A DNA stretch of 14,421 nucleotides from Gymnopilus junonius (taxonomy: Eukaryota > Basidiomycota > Agaricomycetes > Agaricales > Galerinaceae). Positions 1-9,500 of this stretch are shown piece after piece. The notes under the pieces were generated by a model. The model searched no databases. It saw nothing but the letters and a program-made list of their open reading frames with translations, and had not been told where the DNA came from. The stretch's first letter is position 1, and every line of letters begins with the position of its first letter. The translations under genes and the position numbers were made by a program. The DNA is taken from NCBI GenBank assembly GCA_015501075.1, contig JADNYJ010000740.1, positions 1 to 14,421 on the forward strand, read 5' to 3'.

Positions 1-121
1 TCTCCACTTTCCTTTACTTAGCTGCATCCCAAACGCAAAGATATCCTTTTTGATCCATCATTCAACTATAGACGAGTACATCCATGCATGCTGAACAATC
101 CGCCGCCCCTGACCGGCCCGC
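1..121. other. 3' flank of the CE16-like esterase gene
   Basis: The minus-strand esterase ends at 122, so this should be its 3' UTR and flank. I see no coding signal or structured element in these 121 bases. Confidence 0.4.
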
Positions 122-1768
122 CTATGACATATCGAATGATGTAATCTCGCCCCGCAACTGTGCCTCGATCGCTCCTGCCAAAAGCCTGTGAACGCGTTCC
201 GTGGGATGGCCAGAATCTGTCATCACGGAATGGAGGGATGGCAGACAAAAAGTACGTCAGAGAAATGTAAATGTAATAACAGTGATCGATCTTGGAGACT
301 CAACTGAACCAAAAGAATCCCTCTGGATCGGAGCAGGTGCAAAATCTGTTTTAAGTTTTGAAGGACGGAGGCAAAATTATAATTAGCTTTTTGCATCCGT
401 TTGGTTGGATGAATTGCTGAGGTCTATCCAAGTGTCTATCATTGAAATATGAGAACGTCGACCTACCCAGTTGTGTTCGTAAAGCCAAAAGATGCAGCAC
501 TGTCAAGGACCATATTGAACCAGGAATGCGCGTCAAAGGACATTACTGTAACGTCTGAATATCGAAAGACTTGATAACAAGCAAGTAATATGAAATTCAA
601 GAAGGTGCTTACGGGGGTTAGCAGCCTGAAAGGTAGATATGTGACTAGCCAAGATGGTATTGAATTCATCAATGTGGGTTTTCAGGAGGGCTGCATTAGT
701 GGGGTCTCCTAAGGAGCCGGGTGACCGTTCTTCAGGAGGCACATTAATGAATAAATGTGCGTGAAGACCGTGGTCTGCAGCTGCTTGCTGCGTTCAAGGA
801 TCATAATGATTTCATTGAGCTAAGCACTGGAAAGGTAATATAAACAACGCAGCGAAACGAACGTACCACTGAGCTGAAGTAGGAATTCATTTCTATCTCC
901 CAGAACGCGTTAAAATCGGTGATCTACCAGATATAATTTCAGCCTCAATGTTTCATGGCTTCCAAGCTCTCCTGTGCACTCACAGTGGCATTTCTTACTG
1001 TGTCTCCTGTGTCGTTTATTCCGATCCACCACGTTGTGAGTGTTTGGCCGACTGGGTGAGGAATGATGCCGGCCGCAAAATTTATCCATTGCTTCACCTG
1101 GTCAACTAGAGGGACCGTGAAATTGTGATGCAGGGGCAAACTTTGAAATTTGAACATTGGATCAATTTGAATTTGAGATGGAAAGTTTGCCTGCTTACAG
1201 ATTTCCATCAATATCTGCACCAGCGAATGAAAAATCCCAAAGCTGTTTCTTGCACTCGGATGGTCTCCCTTGAAGGCAGCCTGTTAAAAATTCAAGCTGT
1301 ATAACCACGGCGTCGACGTCAAGTTTTGATCACCTCAGTGCAACAGAAGAAATTTACCCAATTCGAGCCTTCACTACTGGTCTGCCATCAATATTTGCAA
1401 TCAGCTCGAGTATTTCACCCAATGAAAGAAAGGAAAGTGATCGGCGTACGTTTCTTGGCATTATCTCGTTCTTCAGCAGCTGGCCTGGTGTGAAAGAAAT
1501 TTTCTGGGCATCTCCGATGAAACTAAAGATTACAATTAAATAGTCGACATGAGAACGGGTTGAAGATCATCCACCTGAAATTGGCCAGGCCTTCGCTGCC
1601 TTGTACGAATGAATATGAATCTCCGAAAGCTTGCACAAACTGAATCTCATCCCAATCGAATTTTGATCGTGATGCAGCTGTAGATTTTGTACCAGTAGAC
1701 ACTGTCAAGAGTGCCAATCCAGTAAGCACATATATGATCGCTTTGGAAAAAAGGGTCGCAATTTTCAT
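122..1768 (-). CDS. Secreted GDSL/SGNH esterase, carbohydrate esterase family 16-like
   Basis: Probable extracellular acetylesterase that removes acetyl groups from hemicellulose-derived sugars. Ten exons join in frame: 1768-1575, 1522-1450, 1381-1345, 1280-1199, 1140-984, 923-867, 787-613, 554-467, 345-305, 216-122; 999 nt in total, 332 aa plus TAG. Residues 1 to about 28 form a hydrophobic signal peptide. The nucleophile block is FGDSYS (Ser51), the oxyanion/Asn block is GINDTGD (about 169-175), and the C-terminal His block is HPTERVH (His305). Other family-typical stretches are LPLHHNFTVPLVDQV, HLFINVPPEERSPG and TCSDPEGFFWFN. The position three residues before His305, usually the triad Asp of SGNH enzymes, is Asn302. 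The third intron (1344-1281) has a weak GTTGCA donor and is the least certain junction. A TATA-like box lies about 100 bp upstream. Family call strong; substrate inferred only from the family. Confidence 0.9.
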
Positions 1769-2480
1769 GTCGTAATGGAAGTTGATGTTGATGAGATATG
1801 CCCAGGCGTGCTCACGAATTCCGTTTGGCCAAAAGCAGGGATGCTACCAATGGTACCAGCAGGCATTTTATATCATGGCACTTCCGCCTCGACAAGATGT
1901 ATCATAGAAGAGATATGTTGTCAGATGACAAAAGAAGTTTTTGGTAGCGGTCCGTCTACGAATTGTAGGTAGGTCAGTCGCATGCCAGTGACGTGGACTG
2001 ACCAAATTGAGTCACGCCATCTCTTCCAGTCCGCTGAGTACACGCCATTTGCTACGTAGTTCACCCTCGAAGGTCCGGGCATGAGGCAGATATACAGTGC
2101 CTATACTTTTCATCTCCCGAGCTTGAGAACTGTTGGACCCAGTGTTCATGCCTCAATGGCGTATACAGTATTTTCCGGATCCGTGAAGTTATCGGTCCTC
2201 TGGCTCGTGGCTACGAAAGAAGGGAAGCGATTGCTATGTAATTTCATCAGTCCTAACAAACACACTGCGCTAGATATTTGCAGGTGAGTGCCACGGAATG
2301 TGTCTGAATATTACCCCGTAAGGCATTTGAGTAAAATAGGGTTCAATAATGCCGCATCTGTTTATCCTTGAAACCAACTGGCCAGGCGTTGGGGAATCAA
2401 AGTGCGGGAAGGCTCGCATTCAATGGGAGTCATATTTTCAACGACCCGCAACACAAGTCCCCGACCCTTCTTGGGGTGAT
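1769..2480. other. Intergenic region of about 710 bp without a recognisable gene
   Basis: It lies between the start of the esterase gene and the stop of the unrecognised gene at 2481, both on the minus strand. Short open frames exist on the plus strand (for example 1775-1972, 2081-2287 and one starting at 2349), but none shows a family motif or splice pattern that extends it. The left end should hold the esterase promoter, the right end the 3' UTR of the next gene. I see no repeat, tRNA or transposon remnant. Confidence 0.55.
1866..1872 (-). promoter_or_regulatory. TATA-like box of the CE16-like esterase gene
   Basis: The minus strand reads TATAAAA here, about 98 bp upstream of the esterase ATG at 1768, a usual distance for a fungal TATA element plus short leader. 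Assignment rests on sequence and spacing only. Confidence 0.4.
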
Positions 2481-3552
2481 TTACTGCTCCAGGCGGAGTC
2501 GAATGTAACCTACAAGAGGGTCAGCGGAACTAGCGGCAGCAGACATGTCAAGTATTACCTTTGAAGGGGAAGACTTTGTTGCCGCGAAGTGAATTTCCTT
2601 CCATGGGCATGTTCATCTCACCAAATGGAGTGGATATATGTGTCGCTTCCAATGACCTTCTCGTCATAACCACAAAATTGATTTGTGTTCGCTGCAATTC
2701 GAAAACAAAGGTTTGATCGAGACTAAACAGCCAGCGAATATTCCTTGTATTTATTAAAGGCAACTTTTCCAAGTCCTGAAAAAGGTCTTCGGAAACTAGA
2801 CCTTCTTGGACTAGAAAATGGCGCCACGGACGGTGAGCCGGGTATTTGGCGATGCTGTACAAGTTCACAGCCCAGGGTTGGGCAAAGCTCCTTTCCAGAT
2901 CATGTCCTTGAGAAAAAGCATCGACGCTGTCGCACAAACGGAAACGAATCGCTCCCGCAAGCTTTGGCATATCAGGCTCTTCATGGAAATAGAACATACC
3001 AGTCGTATTCGCTGGAAAGCGCACAGCTTGTCTGCTCCCGTCATCGGTAGTAGTCGGTCCACGAAAGATCAAGCCCTGCCTGTACATGCCCACTACTTCA
3101 GCCCTCAATCGTGACGTCTTGGTAGAGACCTTATCCACAGGTCGTACTGCGTTCAGATAGACAACGGGAGCAGTTCTCCCTGATAGATCGATTATTTTTT
3201 GTCGTTTGTCCTGCATATTCTCAGGTACAAGGGTCTGCACTATGCGGTTTTCTGGCTTATTGTAGAGGGTCTACAGAGCAAGGCATGCATTGAACATTTT
3301 AGTCTCCTTAGCGAACTTATGTCATGTTCTGTGCACTGAGCGCTCACCCTCACAAGCCTTGGCGGAAGGACGGTCCTGATAGGATAATACATGCCTCGCA
3401 GACCCCTCATCAGCGATGAGTAAAATATGCATGTTCAAGTGAGCTTTAAGAGCATCGAACATGCCTTCTGTGAATTTGGACCCGGCCAAAAAATATTTCG
3501 ATACTGCAAGAGAATTTATGACGGGGGTGTCACGGGGACGGCCGGGCGGCAT
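2481..3552 (-). CDS. Fungal protein of unknown function
   Basis: Not assigned to a named family. Proposed exons are 3552-3348, 3239-2559 and 2509-2481, giving about 304 aa that end in GYIRLRLEQ. The 108-nt first intron has a good GTGAGC donor and an ATAG acceptor and is phase consistent. The second (49 nt) replaces an unspliced end at about 2548. Visible stretches: KYFLAGSKFTEGMFDALKAH and ADEGSARHVLSYQDRPSAK in exon 1; VVYLNAVRPV, AEVVGMYRQGLIFRG, TGMFYFHEEPDMPKLAGAI and PWAVNLYSIAKY in exon 2. No signal peptide, membrane segment or catalytic motif stands out. The blocks resemble lineage-specific hypothetical proteins I associate with agaricomycetes, but I cannot name a function. The ATG at 3552 is the first usable one; an upstream exon, or exon 1 belonging elsewhere, is possible. 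The SOD gene starts 133 bp away on the other strand. Confidence 0.6.
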
Positions 3553-3685
3553 CCCACAAAAGTGAATTGATCGCTCGTGCGAGGTTGCGCGATCTGCTCA
3601 ATTACTTGGTGAATCCCAGAAATGCTCCCACACAAACGCTTGCTTGCAATCTCAGTGAGGCTTTTAAGAGTGTCTGTTCGTTGAC
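3553..3685. promoter_or_regulatory. Short divergent intergenic region between the unknown gene and SOD
   Basis: Only 133 bp separate the two proposed start codons, which point away from each other, so both promoters should lie here or overlap the first exons. I see no clear TATA box. The function follows from gene orientation only, and depends on the uncertain start of the minus-strand gene. Confidence 0.35.
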
Positions 3686-4599
3686 ATGGACCCTTACAAG
3701 AAATCCAATTCTTCCTTTCTCCGCCCATTTCTGTTTACCCTTGCGTTCTTTGCAACCATTTTCCTCGGGTACAGACTGCTATTCCAAGACACTGCGATTA
3801 CTGTTAACAAGGTGATTAGAACAGGCTATTGTTGTTTTTTCAACATTCTGTGGTGGTTACTCATGCTTATTCAATACTTCCTAGGCTGTCGTCGTTTTTA
3901 AAGGAACCTCTGTAACTGGGACAGTCACTTTCAAGCAGTCCTCACCTGGAGCATCAGTAAAAGTATCCGGCAACATCCAAGGACTTTCTTCCAGTGCACT
4001 CCATGGCTTCCACGTACAGTATGTTTATGAATTATAATCATTTTTCTCACCTTGACTGCCAATTTCCAATATACTTAACTGCGAATTCTCTAGTCAATCA
4101 GGGGACCTGAGTGATGGATGCCTCTCGGCAGGACCGCACTTCAACCCCTTTGCTAAAACGCACGGCGCTCCCACCGCCTCTTCAAGGCATGTAGGCGACT
4201 TGGGCAATATAAAGACGGATGAAAGTGGTGTGGCCAACTTCGAACTTTCGGACGATCTCCTCTCGCTCAATGGGCCTAATTCTATTATCGGGTATGTGTG
4301 ACTTGGGAAGAGACCTTCGGCACAACTTCTGATTTAACTATTTGTGCAATATCGACCAGGCGAAGTGTCGTGGTTCATGTTGTAAGTAAAGCTCGCTGTA
4401 TATTTCGGAGTTCCAAACACTTACATCAATTCTCGACTAATTAGGGTACAGATGACCTTGGACTTGGAGGCGATGAAGAGTCTCTGAAAACGGGAAACGC
4501 AGGCGCGAGATCAGCTTGTGGTGTCATTGGTTGGTTTCCTTCTCCCCTGGTAATTCATGATTTTTGCTTAGTTTGTTTCACCCGCCAGGCATTGCATAA
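3686..4599 (+). CDS. Cu/Zn superoxide dismutase with N-terminal membrane anchor
   Basis: Converts superoxide to hydrogen peroxide and oxygen. Six exons: 3686-3811, 3885-4018, 4094-4291, 4360-4381, 4445-4529, 4589-4599; 576 nt, 191 aa plus TAA. All expected metal ligands are visible: His85, His87, His102 (Cu), bridging His110, then His119 and Asp122 (Zn), and His159 (Cu). The conserved disulfide pair is Cys96/Cys185 and the active-site Arg is Arg182. Signature blocks include [24 protein letters not shown] and ACGVIGIA. The catalytic domain starts near residue 43. Before it come a basic, hydrophilic stretch and a hydrophobic segment at about 12-30 ([15 protein letters not shown]), which cytosolic SOD1 (about 154 aa) lacks. 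This looks like a signal anchor that places the enzyme in the secretory lumen or at the cell surface; an uncleaved anchor versus a cleaved signal peptide cannot be decided here. It converges on the GH131 gene. Confidence 0.95.
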
Positions 4600-4711
4600 A
4601 GTACTTGAGTGTAGCGAGTTAAGATATCGCTACTGAACAAGTCTTGTTATTCATTTAGCCACACCGTCTTTCTTCCCGATTGATACAGCGTGAACGCTAA
4701 TAACCTCCGCA
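4600..4711. other. Convergent 3' intergenic region, SOD and GH131
   Basis: 112 bp separate the stop codons of two genes that run towards each other. It should hold both 3' UTRs and polyadenylation signals. I see no other structure. Confidence 0.5.
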
Positions 4712-6240
4712 TTATAAGCACTGTGGGCAGGTGATTGAGCTAATACGACATCGGCTTCCAGGCTGGCGCGTACCTGAAAATAGTAAGGAGGAGCAATGGC
4801 CTGGCAAGTGTATGGGCTTGCACATGTTGTCAGGCCAGTATATCCCGTCCCTGAGACATCTCCGAATATTTGCACTGGTATACTCGAAACTGCATGAAAA
4901 GGACCCACCTGCGCACTGTCCATATTGCGTCTGGTAAGGGCTACTAATAGGAACTGACCTGCTTGTGGTCGTCGGCGTGACAGTCGGCGTCGTGGTAGGT
5001 GGAACAGTGGTACTAGGTATTGTGGTTGTCGTGGTCGGCGTCGCAGTTGGTGTGGTGGAAGGTGGACGGCTGACTGTGGTAGGGGTGATTGACGTGCTCG
5101 TCAGAGGGTCGCTGGTGGTCTGGCTAGGACCTTGTTTCCATTTCGTCAGACTTCGCCCTGATGCGCTGGTTGACATTTGGCTCTCCTGAGGCTCCGGGCA
5201 TTGTGATAGAGGTGGTGATGGTCCCGGATTCGATGTAGACTCCACTGACGTACCAGTCCTCTGCATTTGGACCGTTGACAATGCGGAGAACACCCACATG
5301 CCAGTCCTCAGAGTTGGCGGAGGTCGAAGCAACGGCATTATTAACAACCTTGACGAGGGGGTCTGAACCAGTAGATGCCCAAAGGCCGACCGTCCCAGCC
5401 GAGATCTATAGTATTTGGTGAAGTCAATCATGGGCATGAAATTCAAGAGACATACATTGATGTCGTATGCAAAGTTGTACCAGGTGCCAGGGACGAAAGT
5501 CGTGGCCCATTGTTGAACTTCCGTGACCATCCATACTAGTTCGGTTGGTGTGTTTCCGATACCATATTTGAGCTACTTGAATGGAACAGGAATGATATGG
5601 TTAGTGGATTTCCGAAAAGTAGCTCTGACGTACCTCAGTGAAGTGACTCTCAAAGAAGAATATTTGATGCTCGAGTGTGGACTACGCGGCAGGTCAGGAC
5701 AACAGGGAACTTTAATCTAATCAACTAACATGAAGATCGCTCACATCTGGAGGATTGGTAACCGAGTGCATTAACGAGATGTGGTAATACATTTGGCCAG
5801 TCCCGAGGTTGGAAGTTGTCTGGGGAATGAGCTCCGTCCTTTCCATCTGCGAGTTCCAAGGCGGTAGAGTCAATGGTCACTTTTAGGCCATGATTCTCTG
5901 ATGTCAAAGCAGGGTTTTAAACGATGGATTAAAGGCCAAATAAAGCGACGTAGGCTGACTCCCATGGATGTACTGCAAGGAAAAAGTGGGGTAAATGACT
6001 GTAGCAAAATAAAGAAAGAGGAAAATATACCCATTGGTAGGTTCCGACCTCACTCGACCATGACACTGGAAGTTGAAGAGCATTCCAGCTTGATTTGATG
6101 TTGTAGCTCCCGCAGGCAACTTCCTTACGTACATTGATCAAAGGCGGAAACACTGGTATAAGGATTGAAAGACCCATTCCAGACGGTAGCCGCTCGCGCA
6201 GCAATTGTAAACTCAGAAGAACATACTTGAAAGCACGCAT
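4712..6240 (-). CDS. GH131 beta-glucanase with Thr/Pro linker and CBM1; reading frame interrupted
   Basis: Glycoside hydrolase family 131, fungal secreted beta-glucanases of plant cell-wall decay. Exons inferred: 6240-6133, 6065-6031, 5972-5730, 5681-5634, 5572-5456, 5405-5175, 5119-4909, 4850-4774, 4720-4712. Family-typical blocks occur in order: WNGSFNPYTSVSAFDQ, VGTYQWYIHGSQPTS, GLKVTIDSTA, QMERTELIPQTTSNLGTGQ, FFFESHFTE, PGTWYNFAYDIN, VGLWASTGSDPLVKVV, DWHVGVLRIVNGP and DWYVSGVYIESGT. A Thr/Pro/Ser linker of about 40 residues follows, then a C-terminal CBM1 (YGQCAGTGYTGLTTC, then SPYTC, ending QCL) with its four Cys and aromatic residues. The exons total 1079 nt, not a multiple of three. 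Frame breaks are needed near 5913-5921 and 5855-5862, and a third between the ATG at 6240, which opens a hydrophobic leader, and the domain start. Splice sites and everything downstream are intact, so this is either a young pseudogene or a sequence with indel errors. Domain identity is firm; the exact protein is not. Confidence 0.85.
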
Positions 6241-6522
6241 GACGAACTTTGGTGGAAGCAGTCGTCATTCATGGGGCTTTTTAATCATCTCTGCGTGTTC
6301 CCATTGAGCATTGTCGGTAGACTTACGCTGATGACAGGGAGGTTAAATGTTGGGAGCGGAGAAATAAGTTCTAGATGGAAGCCAAATGTTGATCACGCGG
6401 AGAGGAAGGTGTAAATGAAGATCAAAAGCGCATTAATATACTCTATAATATTCCGGAGGTATCAAATACACGAACATGAGATATGCAAGCAAACTCCATA
6501 CTACCGTACAATACAGTGCTCT
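6241..6522 (-). promoter_or_regulatory. Upstream region of the GH131 gene and 3' flank of the channel gene
   Basis: 282 bp lie between the channel stop (6523) and the GH131 start (6240), both on the minus strand. It must contain the channel's polyadenylation region and the GH131 promoter. The minus strand has an AT-rich block around 6425-6455. I could not assign a defined TATA box or a carbon-catabolite (CreA-type) site with confidence. Confidence 0.35.
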
Positions 6523-9500
6523 TTAATTTGTTCTCTTGAACATCCATGATAATAACCATGACGTCGTGCTCTCAGATTGATTTGCTTCGGCGGCCTCGTC
6601 TTCCAGCCTATTAGCCAAGGCCTGTCGTTCTTCTTCCATAACTTCGTGATAGATTGCTTGGGCAGCAGATACATTCTGGGTTCGGGATCGTTGAGGTGCT
6701 AAAGAGATTCGAGAAGCGGAAGTGTTAGCTGCCACAAAATCTGCTTGTGCATGGGCATCAGGACGAGCACCCGATGTTTCCGAAGATCGATAACTGGGTT
6801 GCCGTGGTCTGCCCAAGGTAGACGGCTTCCGCTGCCGCATAGACATTGGCATGCCATTAACATTGCTATCGCCACTGACCTTCCGAAGAAAGACAGATGA
6901 TTTACGGGGCCGGAGCGTCTGGTCAAGATCCCCTTCCTTCGCTTGAACACGCTTGGCAATGACAAGGGGCAAGTTAATCTCCTCGGTACCGTCAACTTCC
7001 GGCAGTTGTTCAAATGGTATACGGGGAGAAAGAGGTTTAGTGGAAGCTGTATCACATTCCACGTTTTCCATGATTTCGTCTGGAGAGCCTGTTTCCCCGA
7101 GCCCCAGCCAACTTCCTAGTCTACCTGCTGGAACCTCGACTGTGATAGATACCGTTAAATCTACAGTATCATCGAGGTCAAGAGTACCCAAGGGATTTCG
7201 CGGCAACCATAGGACATTATCAATGCCCCTGCTGTAGAACGGATTATCGTATGGGAGATCCAATGTGCCTTGATCGTCCCAAGGAGGAGATAGTGGGTGG
7301 CGAACAACAGGGAGTGTGGCCTGTGAAGAATCGGGGTCGATGTTTTTGACAATAGGACGAGTAGCTGTCCTGGTCGCCGGCATATTCCAAGGGTATCCAT
7401 CTGGCGTAACTTTGATTGCATTGGAGGTGACCTCTTGAGGCGGCTGTTGCGTCAGTGCTTTGCCAGCATCTAGAGGTTGCTTCGTAGTGGGATTTGCCTC
7501 GGTCAGATCATGATTTTTGTGTGGACCAAAAGGATTGGGCCTTCGGTGCTGTGGCCGGTGCGCTTGAGGGTTCATGATCGAATAAGAGAAATTTACCCAA
7601 GCAGGCAGCCTCCATGTAAGTCTTCCTATATTTCGATTGGCTTCACTATGATTGTCGCGTATCATATTTTGTGTCGGGCCACTGATAAGTCCTTCAGCTT
7701 CTGGGTCTTGATTGTCTGAAGGCCTCATGGAGCAACCATTGCATACAATTTCGCCCTCTCGAACGTCATCCATTTCGTACTGTGCGCGTAACATCCTGGT
7801 CATCCTAAAGCAATTTATTAGTACGAATACGAAGTGAATTTTTGAAAGCGACGTACAGTAATTTGGCGATGGCGGTGAACACAATCAAGAATGCGGAAAG
7901 ACCGACATTGACAGTCTTTTTAAGAACGACCATGTACGCCAGGAAAACAGCCTGCACAGTAGTCATCAGTACTGACCTTCATACAGATTGCGGAATTTTA
8001 TACCTGGGACAAGATCAAGCCTTAACAAAGGTTTTCTTTAGTATGAAGATGTCAGTAGCCTGTTATGAAGTCTCACCATCCAGACTGTATCGAGCTATCC
8101 GAATTAGAAGGACCCTTCCATCTGCTTCATAATTCTTGGCGTAGACATGAATAAGCTAAATCAACAAGTTTCAGTAATGCGTAGGAGACAAGAAGGGAGA
8201 GGGAAAATCCTACTTGGTTTTTGACAACGCCTGAAAAAGGGAAAGGATGTTATTACGAGACCACAAAAACGGCGCATTTACATACCTGATTCGATGAAGA
8301 AATACAGTACGCCGATAGGCAATACTAAGGGATTGAGAACTGCAAACAGCAACAAAACATGTATAACAAGGGTATGATTGGGTAACCAGTCTTGTACAGA
8401 TGATGTTAATTGGATGTGTAGTAGGCGAAAAGCAAGGGCTTACAATAAAAATTGAACGTCCGCGGGCGTATGCCAACCGATCGCTTACGCCTAGTACAAG
8501 CTTTAGCAACTAATGTAATCTAGAATTTTTGCACGTACGGCGTCGTCTGTCGCGAAGTTTTGGGGTATAAAATTAGGGGTAACTGGGAGTGACTTGAGTG
8601 AGCTGCTTCGATTAATGTGGGTACCACATACACCAACTAGACCGTACTCAAGTTAGCACCGTGATATTGCTATGGATAGGAACGTAAGACACCTACAAAG
8701 AGACAGTTCAAATCCTCCGTGCATAGCGGTCGTGAAGATGACTGAAAAGCGGTCAGCTTAAGTTGATCTCAAACAAAAGGGCAACACTTACGCCAGCCCA
8801 CATAAAACGGACCAGCTGTCGGAAAACTGGATGCAATGGTGGTTATTAAGTTAGGACCGGACGTAGACCGAAAAATATTCAAGAATGATTGTAGAGCAGC
8901 AGTTCCAACGCAAAAGAAAACAAGAACATTGACAATGAGAAATTTGTAATATCGTGTCATGATAAGGTCGTGAAGTGATGATAAGGTCGTTATCGTGTGC
9001 GCCTTCTTGGCAATGAGAAGAAGAATAAGTGGAATGAGAAGAGCAAGTAATGCGACGAGAAGCGTGGGTATAAATGACTGAATTACTTCGCTTTGCCAGG
9101 CGTGCCGTTCAAGGTATCGTTGCTGCAACAGCATGAACAAAGGCACGTTTGAATGGTAGATAAAATCAACTTACCAGGCTCGGCCAGAACAAACTAATAT
9201 TCTGGATAGAGACCAATCCAACAAGGAAAGATACTGGGAAAAGCCAAAACAGGGTAAAACCCCTAACCACCGACTTACCATACTGGAGATTGCGGTTACA
9301 AATTCAAAAACCTACCAGACACCAATATTGACTACCCAGTCCTTGACGAACTAGATCGAAGAAGGTGATCAGCTACAGTTTAATTAATCCATATATTGCA
9401 CTTGCCTCTCCGCGATAAGATGATTTCATAACACGTATCCAGTCAATGTCTTGATAAGCAGGAGCCATCGTCACCAAACAAGCCAAGGGGTTATTAGGAT

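Noticed and set aside
2745..3114. Open frames of about 100 codons on the plus strand
   Set aside because: They lie opposite the large minus-strand exon 3239-2559, show no motif, and overlap each other in different frames.
4931..4958. Possible intron with GT...AG borders between the linker and CBM1 of the GH131 gene
   Set aside because: Only 28 nt, too short for splicing; the reading frame runs through it and encodes a sensible Ser/Pro continuation of the linker.
4965..5189. Val/Gly-rich open frame on the plus strand
   Set aside because: It is the complement of the Thr/Pro-coding linker of the GH131 gene; the repetitive look comes from ACC/CCG-rich codons on the other strand.
122..6240. A biosynthetic or decay gene cluster formed by the esterase, SOD and GH131 genes
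   Set aside because: Only two CAZyme genes, separated by unrelated genes, with no regulator, transporter or common promoter element visible.
6699..7421. Several open frames on both strands within the last channel exon
   Set aside because: Shadows of the long tail-coding exon, which is continuous in one frame and joined to the membrane core by a clean splice with a TACTAAT branch site.
8940..9000. Near-duplicate GATAAGGTCGT at two positions 27 bp apart
   Set aside because: Falls inside coding sequence of the channel membrane segment region; too short and probably chance.
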